This document shows positions 51,091 to 57,696 of a DNA stretch of 64,000 bases, in pieces; position 1 is the first letter of the stretch; every line of letters begins with the position of its first letter. A program made the position numbers and the translations under genes. This stretch comes from Lachnospiraceae bacterium KH1T2 (GTDB taxonomy: Bacteria > Bacillota > Clostridia > Lachnospirales > Lachnospiraceae). The notes under the pieces were generated by a model. The model saw nothing but the letters and a program-made list of their open reading frames with translations. It did not search any database and was not told the origin of the DNA. The stretch is taken from the NCBI GenBank assembly GCA_900114405.1, contig FOSY01000002.1, positions 248,001 through 312,000 of the forward strand, written 5' to 3'.

Positions 51091-51123
51091 CAACCCTCGT
51101 TAATTAACGTAACAATAAAAAAT

Positions 51124-51162
51124 AAAAAAGCCTCAATGATAATTTCCTCATTAAGACTTTTT
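51124..51162. terminator. Terminator at the right end of the island
   Basis: Arms AAAAAGCCTCAATGA and TCATTAAGACTTTTT pair at 13 of 15 positions with flanking A and T runs. Confidence 0.65.
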
Positions 51163-51293
51163 GAAATCTCGTTCTCACGATAATTACTGTATGAACTTTT
51201 CTTAAAATAGCTATATTCTACGTCACTTCTCTGCTATCTGGATTATGCTTTTCCTTTCTCGATTATTGTTCCAACAAATCGGGTATAAATTCC

Positions 51294-51440
51294 CTAAAAA
51301 ACATACTGTCCATTTCTCAAGCTATGATCATAATCAATAGCCGCTGCCGGACAACGATGAAAGCACCCAAGACATAAAGTACATGTATCCTTTACCCATA
51401 CAGGTTTTCCATCAACCATCTTTATAGCCTCTGTCGTTAG
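51294..51440 (-). pseudogene. C-terminal remnant of an EFR1-type flavodoxin-ferredoxin
   Basis: An open stretch of about 48 codons ends at TAG (51296-51294) and includes IKMVDGKPVWVKDTC and a 4Fe-4S site CTLCLGCFHRCPAAAIDY. This pattern, with the preceding GKPVW, is the C-terminus of EFR1 family ferredoxins. The flavodoxin part and start are missing, so the gene has been truncated, plausibly by the island insertion. Confidence 0.6.
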
Positions 51441-51464
51441 CACTAAAATATACGATCATATAAC

Positions 51465-52427
51465 TCACTCCATAACAACAATTATTTTTCCGCCCATTCT
51501 GCCGGATTCCTGCATCATCATCGCTTCTTTAATATTTTCAAATCCATATACAGGTCCATGGATCGGCTTCAGACCACGTTCATTAAAAAAGGAAAACATA
51601 TCATCAACAATCTCCTGTGTTGGATAATTAGAATAAAATCCTGTCAGATAAACTCCATTCGGGATATCTTTAATAGGATCGAATCCTTCAAGCGTATAGA
51701 CACCGCCGAGTATGCCTGTCTGACACACGATGCCGCCTTTCTCCACAGTTCGCAGTGTATCTAAAAGATTTCTTGGTCCCACAAGATCGAGTGCTTTTGT
51801 AATACCTTTTACCTTATCTGCAAGTTTTCCGTCATCGATAATTGCTTCATCTGCCCCATTCAATGCAGATAAATATTTTTCTTTATGCGTTGTAACTATC
51901 ACCCTGCAGCCAAGTGCTCCGGCAAACTGCAATGCAGCATATCCTAAAGCACAGGAAGCCCCTCTTATTAACAGTGTATCTTCAGCTTTTATTTTTAAGG
52001 CTTCAAACAATGATCCCCAGGCTGTAAAATAAGTTTCCGGAATTGCCGCAAGATCTTCCCATTTCAGATCACTATTTATAGAAAATACGTGATGTGAAGG
52101 AATCAGCGCATATTCGGCATAGCTTCCGTCAAAAGAACGTCCCATACCTCCCATCAACGCGATCACCTTATCTCCCGGCTTAAAATCACTGTCCGACGGA
52201 TCAACTATCTCTCCGACACACTCTATCCCGGGAATGATCGGCTTCTTTATGTAATCACATTTTATTTCTTCTTTGCGCAGGATCAATTCAGAATGATTCA
52301 TTCCGAAAGCCTTTACCTTGATCAGTACCCATCCCGCCTTTGCCGTCGGAATTTTTATTTCGCTGATTGAAATATCCTCTGAATTTACAACTTCATTGAG
52401 CACAATCGCTTTCATCATCCCATTCAT
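51465..52427 (-). CDS. Zinc-type alcohol dehydrogenase/quinone reductase-like (MDR) protein of the RiPP operon
   Basis: 320 residues from the ATG at 52427 (GGGAGA seven bases upstream; other in-frame ATGs exist at 52445 and 52418). MDR fold: GMNHSELILRKEE, PGIECVGEIVDP, GDKVIALMGGMG, and the NADPH-binding GASCALGYAALQFAGALGCRVIVTT. The catalytic-zinc cysteine of classical alcohol dehydrogenases is not evident, so it is closer to quinone oxidoreductases. It ends the operon of precursor, radical SAM maturase and this enzyme, almost touching the maturase gene, so a tailoring reduction is possible. In lantibiotics, MDR enzymes of the LanJ type reduce dehydroalanine; this link is inference. Confidence 0.8.
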   Translation of the reverse strand: MNGMMKAIVLNEVVNSEDISISEIKIPTAKAGWVLIKVKAFGMNHSELILRKEEIKCDYIKKPIIPGIECVGEIVDPSDSDFKPGDKVIALMGGMGRSFDGSYAEYALIPSHHVFSINSDLKWEDLAAIPETYFTAWGSLFEALKIKAEDTLLIRGASCALGYAALQFAGALGCRVIVTTHKEKYLSALNGADEAIIDDGKLADKVKGITKALDLVGPRNLLDTLRTVEKGGIVCQTGILGGVYTLEGFDPIKDIPNGVYLTGFYSNYPTQEIVDDMFSFFNERGLKPIHGPVYGFENIKEAMMMQESGRMGGKIIVVME

Positions 52428-52445
52428 ATGATCATCTCCCGACAT

Positions 52446-53498
52446 TTACTGAATAAATAATCCACTGCTTTCATCTGCCCAGCACTGTGGATCATCAGCG
52501 TAAAAGCTTCCGTTAGTACCGCATGCAACAGCCGGACAGCCTCTGCACCACGGTTTTAATTTACATTTATTACATTTTTCAAATTTATCAAAATCTCTGT
52601 AATCCTCAAAACTTGTTTCCCACAGATCTGCAATCCTGTCTTCAAATACATTTCCGACTTTACTTTCTGCCACACGCCTGCAGGCGTAGATATCACCCGT
52701 TGGAAGTATCGTCATATGACAATTAGCACAATTACATCCGCCATATATCATACCGGGCTCTGCATTTTCCGGAATCTTAAATTCACCGATCTCGTATTCA
52801 TATAGCGTCCACAGATGATCCTTTTTATTAAAATACGTCTGACAGCCTTCCGCCTTATATTCCTTAAATTTTTTATCGCAGACAGCAAGCAGATCTCTAT
52901 ATTCCTTAGCTGTCATCGAAGCATCAAGGTCTCCGCCACTCGGAACATACCTTGCAAAAGCAAAAACATTTACCCCCGCTGCCACTACAGCATCGATTAT
53001 TCCCGGTACTTCTATACGGTTTGTCTTGGAAACCGTAGTCATAACGACACTCCTGATTCCCGCCCGGTTCAAGCACCCGATTTTTTCCATCGTGCAATCG
53101 TAAGAGCCCGGCTTTCTGAACCAATCATGAGTTTCTCTTAATCCATCCAAAGAAAGCTGATATTTCTCACAACCATACCATTTTAGTTCTTTACAAACCT
53201 GATCATTTAGATGAAATGGATTTCCAAGAATTGTGAATTTAATTTCATTTTTTTTCATCAACTGAAGAAGTCTCCAAAAGTCAGGATGAAGGATAGGATC
53301 ACCACCGGTTATATAAAAATAAGGTGTTCTGCTATACACCTTGCAAAAATCCAGACAATTATAGAACGTATCTTCCATCTGCTTCCAATTCATAGAAAAC
53401 AGACAATTATGTTCTCCGCTCGAATAAATATAGCAGTGCTTACATCTTTGATCACATTCGTCTGTTATGTGCCATTGAAATGAAAAATATGGTTTCAT
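52446..53498 (-). CDS. Radical SAM/SPASM peptide maturase, ACGX system
   Basis: 350 residues from the ATG at 53498 (GGAGG eight bases upstream; the ATG at 53516 has none). The radical SAM cluster CDQRCKHC (CX3CX2C) is near the N-terminus, followed by YITGGDPILHPDFW and QLSLDG. The C-terminal SPASM domain has cysteines CNCANC ... YACRR ... CNKCKLKPWCRGCPAVACG for two auxiliary Fe-S clusters. Enzymes of this class install thioether or C-C links in RiPP precursors using S-adenosylmethionine. The 48-residue ACGX-repeat peptide gene immediately upstream is the evident substrate. Cytoplasmic. Confidence 0.93.
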   Translation of the reverse strand: MKPYFSFQWHITDECDQRCKHCYIYSSGEHNCLFSMNWKQMEDTFYNCLDFCKVYSRTPYFYITGGDPILHPDFWRLLQLMKKNEIKFTILGNPFHLNDQVCKELKWYGCEKYQLSLDGLRETHDWFRKPGSYDCTMEKIGCLNRAGIRSVVMTTVSKTNRIEVPGIIDAVVAAGVNVFAFARYVPSGGDLDASMTAKEYRDLLAVCDKKFKEYKAEGCQTYFNKKDHLWTLYEYEIGEFKIPENAEPGMIYGGCNCANCHMTILPTGDIYACRRVAESKVGNVFEDRIADLWETSFEDYRDFDKFEKCNKCKLKPWCRGCPAVACGTNGSFYADDPQCWADESSGLFIQ

Positions 53499-53561
53499 AA
53501 CCTTTTCCTCCATCATAAAATCTTATCTATAAAAACGGTTCTGACCGATAATTTGCAAAAT

Positions 53562-53587
53562 GACCTCCAGAGTAGTTTCTGGAGGTC
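53562..53587 (-). terminator. Hairpin between the precursor and maturase genes
   Basis: Perfect 10-bp stem GACCTCCAGA / TCTGGAGGTC with a 6-nt loop, followed on the - strand by ATTTTGC. Placed directly after the precursor gene it probably acts as a leaky terminator or mRNA stabiliser, giving more precursor than enzyme. Confidence 0.75.
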
Positions 53588-53613
53588 CGACTTAATACGA
53601 TAATTTTCAATAA

Positions 53614-53760
53614 TTACTTGTTATCGCCTGCACCACATGCGCTTCCGCACGCTGCTGCCTTCTCATTTGGCTTTCCATCACCTGCACCGCATGCTGTTCC
53701 ACATGCTGCTGAAGCCTGAGATGTTCCTTTTACCCAGCCATTAAGATTTGATAATGCCAT
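53614..53760 (-). CDS. ACGX-repeat RiPP precursor peptide
   Basis: 48 residues, too short for many gene finders; AAGGAGGAACAATC precedes the ATG at 53760. The leader MALSNLNGWVKGTSQASA is followed by a core with two copies of ACGxACGAGD (AACGTACGAGD and AACGSACGAGD) joined by GKPNEKA. Cysteines are at 20, 24, 38 and 42. This matches the ACGX-repeat peptide family found next to radical SAM/SPASM maturases in Clostridia. Modification presumably occurs on the Cys and small residues; whether the mature product is antibacterial or signalling is not known. It heads the operon and is divergent from hxlR. Confidence 0.9.
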   Translation of the reverse strand: MALSNLNGWVKGTSQASAACGTACGAGDGKPNEKAAACGSACGAGDNK

Positions 53761-53814
53761 GATTGTTCCTCCTTATAATAAAAAATGCTTCAAAAGCGTT
53801 ATTGCTTTCTTGTC

Positions 53815-53824
53815 TTTACTATAA
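53815..53824. promoter_or_regulatory. HxlR-type half-site 1 (TTTACTATAA) at the precursor promoter
   Basis: On the - strand it reads TTATAGTAAA and overlaps a -10-like TATAGT for the precursor gene. The same 9-base motif recurs twice near hxlR. Confidence 0.6.
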
Positions 53825-53837
53825 TTCCCTTCTGTTC

Positions 53838-53863
53838 AATAAAAAAGTACGCACTTTTTTATT
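53838..53863. promoter_or_regulatory. Perfect palindrome in the divergent intergenic region
   Basis: Arms AATAAAAAAGT and ACTTTTTTATT (11 bp, perfect) around ACGC. It lies between the two divergent promoters of the RiPP locus. It could be a regulator site or a leader hairpin. Confidence 0.5.
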
Positions 53864-53919
53864 ACTCAGTCACCTTTTTGTAACTTATAGACATACAGAA
53901 ACTCGGATGATATATTGAA

Positions 53920-53953
53920 TTTATAGTAAGCAGCAGCTGGCGTTTACTATAAA
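53920..53953. promoter_or_regulatory. HxlR-type operator (inverted repeat TTTATAGTAA / TTACTATAAA)
   Basis: Perfect 10-bp arms at 53920-53929 and 53944-53953 with a 14-bp spacer, located 60 to 100 bp upstream of hxlR. The arms match half-site 1 at the precursor promoter. Confidence 0.65.
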
Positions 53954-54015
53954 AGCCTGATTTTTACCTACAGGCGATTAAATTTTCTCAATCCTTGCAA
54001 GTGAAAGGAGTCAAA

Positions 54016-54342
54016 ATGAAAACAAAAGATGAATTACCGGAATGTCCCGTAGCAACTACCGTAAGTCTCATCGGAAGCAAGTGGAAATTATTGATAATGA
54101 GAAACCTTCTTGTCAGACCATGGCGTTTTAACGAATTAAAAAAAAGCCTTGAAGGAATAAGCCAGAAGGTTTTAACAGATTCTCTCAGATCAATGGAAGA
54201 GGACGGAATCATCACAAGAACTGTCTACCCGGAAGTTCCGCCACGAGTTGAATATACACTTTCTGAACTCGGAGAATCAATGAGGCCAATAATAAATTCT
54301 ATGGAATCATGGGGAAAAAATTATAAAAAATCTATAGAATAA
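54016..54342 (+). CDS. HxlR-family transcriptional regulator
   Basis: 108 residues from the ATG at 54016 (GAAAGGAGTCAAA upstream; an in-frame start at 53995 has no site). The winged helix reads CPVATTVSLIGSKWKLLIMRNLLVRPWRFNELKKSLEGISQKVLTDSLRSMEEDGIITRTVYPEVPPRVEYTLSELG, a textbook HxlR/HTH_20 protein with an N-terminal redox-type Cys (ECPV). These regulators often respond to reactive electrophiles or oxidants and repress divergent genes. Here the divergent gene is the ACGX precursor, and the shared half-sites support direct control. Confidence 0.92.
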   Translation: MKTKDELPECPVATTVSLIGSKWKLLIMRNLLVRPWRFNELKKSLEGISQKVLTDSLRSMEEDGIITRTVYPEVPPRVEYTLSELGESMRPIINSMESWGKNYKKSIE

Positions 54343-54345
54343 AAC

Positions 54346-54386
54346 AACCGGAGAAATCAGCATCACCTGACTTCTCCGGTTATTTT
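54346..54386. terminator. Bidirectional terminator between hxlR and the DUF4097-like gene
   Basis: Arms AACCGGAGAA / TTCTCCGGTT extended by CAG / CTG, with T-rich tail on the + strand. Confidence 0.88.
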
Positions 54387-55068
54387 ATTCCTCTTTCCAC
54401 TCTATTCCATTAACTTTGCATGTTCCCATATTATTGTCAATTTCAAGAGCTGACTTATTAAGATCTGTATTTGTAGTGATATCTACATCCCCCATATCAC
54501 TTGTTATCGAAAGACTTTCAAAATCAATATCAAGGTCAACATTTCCCATATCTGTATCTATTTCTCCATCTGTGACATAGCTTTTTTTCATCTCAACATT
54601 TCCCATATCTGCGTCGAGATCAAGCTGTTTCAGCTTCATATCCGATATAGCGATATCCCCCATATCGACAGTCAGATCCGCATTTAGAAGCTCCGCTTCA
54701 TTTGGAATAGAAACAGTGATCTTACCTTTACCCACAGCGTTCTTGAATATGAAGGAATTAATTCCTTTCCCCTGTGTTATTGATAAAACGCCATCCTTCA
54801 TCTCTACTTTTAAATAATCTGACTTTGGAACACTGTAATCCACATATAAAGAATCTCCACGCACGATGTTTATATCAGAATTCTCAGAATCTATTTCCAG
54901 TGAACGTATAGTCTCATTTCCGAAAGTCTTTCGATTTGAGATCATGGCATTAGCAGAATTTGCATCATCTCTGAAAGCAAAATATCTTATACTGCAAAAT
55001 ATCACAACCAGAAATGTAATTGTCCAAATTGATATCAGATAAATCTTCTTAAATTTTGATTCGTTCAT
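54385..55068 (-). CDS. DUF4097-like membrane-anchored beta-helix protein
   Basis: 227 residues. One N-terminal membrane anchor (KIYLISIWTITFLVVIFCSIRYFAF), then an extracellular repeat domain with DMGDIAISDM, DMGNVEMKKS, DMGNVDLDID, DMGDVDITTN: five copies of a D-M-G-x-V/I step typical of DUF4097 beta-helices. Function in envelope stress is suspected for PadR-linked DUF4097 proteins. Last gene of the padR operon; a 2-bp gap separates it from the permease-prefix gene. Confidence 0.85.
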   Translation of the reverse strand: MNESKFKKIYLISIWTITFLVVIFCSIRYFAFRDDANSANAMISNRKTFGNETIRSLEIDSENSDINIVRGDSLYVDYSVPKSDYLKVEMKDGVLSITQGKGINSFIFKNAVGKGKITVSIPNEAELLNADLTVDMGDIAISDMKLKQLDLDADMGNVEMKKSYVTDGEIDTDMGNVDLDIDFESLSITSDMGDVDITTNTDLNKSALEIDNNMGTCKVNGIEWKEE

Positions 55069-55070
55069 CG

Positions 55071-56027
55071 TCAGATCTCCTTTGCAAAAGCTGTCTTTAC
55101 TATTTTTTCAAAAATAAATGCTACCGGAAAAACTATCAATGTGTGTAAAAAATTGCAGGTTAAGAATGAGACACATATGTATAAGCAAATGACAGTAGGC
55201 CAAAATACTTCCATCATCATTTTCACATGTGCGTTAGAGTATTCGAATGTTTCCTTTTTACCATATCTTCCACCAACGGTATTTATATCATTGAGATTCA
55301 AAACCGTGATATAGCTTTTATTTATAGTGTCGCCATATATGAGAAGCATCACACCTGCGCCTATCATATAAAACATGATCACACACGCTATGTCTCCTTC
55401 AATAAAAGATGTCGGCAGCCAGCAAAACGCACAGAGCACTACGCCTATTGCTTTTGAAACTGTCATGAAATTCATGAAATCTCTTTTTTTCTCAGCAACG
55501 TAGTCTGCCGTCGCGATATCGATCTGGCAAAGCTCACGCTTCATAAATTTATAATCTGATAAAAGATTTGAATTTGCTATGAAAAGACCAACTGCTACAG
55601 CTATACACACGAACATCAAGGCTATTCCATAATTATCATTTTTATGAAGTACCTCCGAAAATAAAATTGTAAATGAAGAGCTTATGATACAAAGTGCTAC
55701 AGCTACCGACAAGAAAAGTGCACTGCGTTTCTTCAAGCCAAGATATTCTGTAATATTTTTCTTATCAATAAATCTGCGCGGTGCCTGCTGCCTCGTTTTT
55801 AACTCTTCCACTTCCTTTTTCAAGTTTAATGCTTCTGAAATCTCATCAAGATTACCAAATTCTGAGAGTACCTTCCCTATAGCTTCATTCTCATTTACTC
55901 CCTCCGCGATCAATTCACTATATTTATCCTCCATCATCTGCAAAAGTTCATCTTTTGCTTTAAGGACCTCCGGCGTATTTGGCATTTCAGCAAACATTGC
56001 TTCAAGATAATTTCTAATTGTTTCCAT
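55071..56027 (-). CDS. DUF1700/HAAS-domain membrane protein
   Basis: 318 residues from the ATG at 56027 (GAGGAGACCGAA upstream). Its start lies 14 bases inside the end of padR, giving translational overlap. N-terminal helical HAAS-type domain METIRNYLEAMFAEMPNTPEVLKAKDELLQMMEDKYSELIAEGVNENEAIGKVLSEFGNLDEISEAL, then five to six membrane helices. Such proteins commonly sit between PadR regulators and DUF4097 proteins and are thought to modulate envelope processes. No enzymatic motif is seen. Confidence 0.82.
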   Translation of the reverse strand: METIRNYLEAMFAEMPNTPEVLKAKDELLQMMEDKYSELIAEGVNENEAIGKVLSEFGNLDEISEALNLKKEVEELKTRQQAPRRFIDKKNITEYLGLKKRSALFLSVAVALCIISSSFTILFSEVLHKNDNYGIALMFVCIAVAVGLFIANSNLLSDYKFMKRELCQIDIATADYVAEKKRDFMNFMTVSKAIGVVLCAFCWLPTSFIEGDIACVIMFYMIGAGVMLLIYGDTINKSYITVLNLNDINTVGGRYGKKETFEYSNAHVKMMMEVFWPTVICLYICVSFLTCNFLHTLIVFPVAFIFEKIVKTAFAKEI

Positions 56028-56373
56028 TTCGGTCTCCTCTTTCGATAAAGTGTCCAATCACTTCTTTTGTAAGTTCCCATTCATCACACTTGTCGTTGTA
56101 ATAAGCAATCCCTTTTTCTGTTATCCGATAATACGTTCTCTTCTTACCATTTCCGGTAGAATCCGGATCAGCTACAAATGACTCTATATAACCGTTTTTT
56201 TCCATTCTGGTAAAAGCAGAATAAAGAGTTGTTTCCTTTATGACATATTTTCCCTCTGAGATATTTTTGATACTTTTGGAAATTTCATATCCATATGAGG
56301 GAGCTTTCATCAAAATGTACAATATCATGGTGTCATTGTAGCCGCGAATAATATCACTGCTGATTTCAACCAT
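56014..56373 (-). CDS. PadR-family transcriptional regulator
   Basis: 119 residues. GYNDTMILYILMKAPSYGYEISKSIKNISEGKYVIKETTLYSAFTRMEKNGYIESFVADPDSTGNGKKRTYYRITEKG is the PadR winged helix with its typical TLY and R-x-Y-Y-x-I-T elements, followed by a short C-terminal helix. It is the first gene of a three-gene operon with the DUF1700-like and DUF4097-like proteins, and has palindromes of the PadR type in its own promoter. AAAGGAGATTTT precedes the ATG at 56373. Confidence 0.93.
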   Translation of the reverse strand: MVEISSDIIRGYNDTMILYILMKAPSYGYEISKSIKNISEGKYVIKETTLYSAFTRMEKNGYIESFVADPDSTGNGKKRTYYRITEKGIAYYNDKCDEWELTKEVIGHFIERGDRNGNN

Positions 56374-56390
56374 AAAATCTCCTTTTCATT

Positions 56391-56409
56391 TACTACGTCT
56401 ATCGTAGTA
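56391..56409. promoter_or_regulatory. PadR-type operator 2 (TACTACG-TCTAT-CGTAGTA)
   Basis: Perfect 7-bp arms around a 5-bp centre, located between the promoter and the padR start codon. The core CTACGnnnnnCGTAG is repeated inside the promoter spacer. Confidence 0.75.
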
Positions 56410-56423
56410 CGTCTGTCAAAGTA

Positions 56424-56452
56424 AATATACTACGACAGACGTAGGAAGTCAA
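56424..56452 (-). promoter_or_regulatory. padR promoter with operator 1 inside the spacer
   Basis: TTGACT (-35), 17-bp spacer, TATATT (-10) on the - strand. The palindrome CTACGACAGACGTAG (56430-56444) fits exactly in the spacer, so a bound repressor would block RNA polymerase. Confidence 0.78.
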
Positions 56453-56464
56453 CATATAATTCTC

Positions 56465-56519
56465 CAAAAAAATATGCGCGCAAGCGTGGGAGCCGTAAGC
56501 TCTTCCACGCCGCGCGCAT
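56465..56519 (-). terminator. Second (distal) terminator after the lipoprotein gene
   Basis: Long GC-rich hairpin with outer arms ATGCGCGC / GCGCGCAT and inner GCGTGG / CCACGC, then a T-run on the - strand. It insulates the padR promoter from the upstream gene. Confidence 0.85.
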
Positions 56520-56535
56520 TGTATATTTTTAAAGT

Positions 56536-56573
56536 AAAAAGGCGAACCGTCACGATTGACAGTTCGTCTTTTT
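56536..56573 (-). terminator. First terminator after the lipoprotein gene
   Basis: AAAAAGACGAACTGTC / GACGGTTCGCCTTTTT with a short loop; paired with the distal hairpin to make a double terminator. Confidence 0.82.
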
Positions 56574-56589
56574 ATAAGCGAAATATTGT

Positions 56590-57375
56590 CTATTCATCAG
56601 CGATTGTGAGCTGCAGCGCTTCCTCAAGTTCTCTGTATGTATAACTCGAAAAATTAAATTTTGAAAAGGGTTCGCTTAAGTTAGTCTTGTCATAGTACCA
56701 GAAATATCTTGTAATTCCGTCGTCAAATTTGACTGGTATGATCTTTGTTACCGGATTTCCGGCTATGCGAATTCTTTTTACTTCATCCTCATTCTCCCAG
56801 CCGCCGTACCACAAGTGCTCTCCGCCTCTGTTCTGACCTATAAGATCATATAGGTAATATTCTTTCATCAGATTTTCGACTGCTGAATCAAGAACATCAT
56901 AGTCATAGTCTGCGGCTGGTTTAAAAATGGCATAGCCCTGACCATAGGGATTCGAACACTTATCTCCATCCTTATTGATGGATAAAGCACATACTACCGG
57001 TTTATTATAATTCTTTGACAAGGGAACCTTAAAAAAGATTTCTTCTGTATTCCCATAGGTTATTTCTAATATCTTATTTTCCAATAATTCACTGTAATCA
57101 GAATACTTATCTTTATCATCAAGCAAACTTTTATCCATCATTGCTTCATCAATGGTATCATACCAGTTCAGCGAATCCTGAATCATCTGAGCCCAGCTGT
57201 TATTCGCCGATACATCTGATGTACTGCTTCCGGATGTACTGCTTTCAGGCGGAGTGTACGTCTCGCTAGTATTCCAAACTTCATCCTTGATACTACCGAT
57301 ACTACCATTTTTACACCCTGCAGTGCTGACCATTATCAAAGCCAACACAGAGAACATAAGAACCTTCTTAATCAT
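56590..57375 (-). CDS. Unknown lipoprotein
   Basis: 261 residues. Signal peptide with lipobox STAGC (Cys21), then a Ser/Thr-rich linker (ESSTSGSSTSDVSANNS) and a mixed alpha/beta domain with GTTEEIFFKVPLSKNYNKPVVCALSI-like beta strands and EEHLWYGGWENEDEVKRI-like ends. No family recognised. AAAGGGA lies right before the ATG at 57375. Single-gene unit with a double terminator. Confidence 0.65.
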   Translation of the reverse strand: MIKKVLMFSVLALIMVSTAGCKNGSIGSIKDEVWNTSETYTPPESSTSGSSTSDVSANNSWAQMIQDSLNWYDTIDEAMMDKSLLDDKDKYSDYSELLENKILEITYGNTEEIFFKVPLSKNYNKPVVCALSINKDGDKCSNPYGQGYAIFKPAADYDYDVLDSAVENLMKEYYLYDLIGQNRGGEHLWYGGWENEDEVKRIRIAGNPVTKIIPVKFDDGITRYFWYYDKTNLSEPFSKFNFSSYTYRELEEALQLTIADE

Positions 57376-57534
57376 TCCCTTTTATCTACCTTTCTTTTGC
57401 TCTTACAATTTTCATCCGCAAGATTACCCAATCCATCAGATAACTTCCTTCCGATATTGCTATACACAGTTTAACTCCGTTACTATGCATTATCAATGCT
57501 TTTTAGTGTTCACTCGCTCACGCAATCAAAGACA

Positions 57535-57577
57535 AAAGTCTCGAAATCACTTGTAAAATATGGGATTTCGAGACTTT
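57535..57577. terminator. Terminator in the gap before the lipoprotein gene
   Basis: Perfect stem AAAGTCTCGAAATC / GATTTCGAGACTTT with a 15-nt loop. It lies 120 bp past the end of the alpha-glucosidase operon and is its probable transcript end. The rest of the 320-bp gap (57376-57696) shows no gene or site that I can support. Confidence 0.8.
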
Positions 57578-57696
57578 CTTCACTCTTGAATTATCAAATT
57601 CATGGTGTCGACCACATTATCATTACATTCCATAGCTGATATGTTTTCCTTCAACCATCATCATTTGTCCTCTCTTAAATTTCTTGGCTCATTTTC

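Noticed and set aside
50977..51183. 68-codon frame across the purine tract
   Set aside because: Driven by the low-complexity GGAAGG sequence and without a good start site.
53838..53863. Terminator for the RiPP precursor or hxlR
   Set aside because: It lies upstream of both divergent genes, so it cannot end either transcript; treated as a regulatory palindrome.
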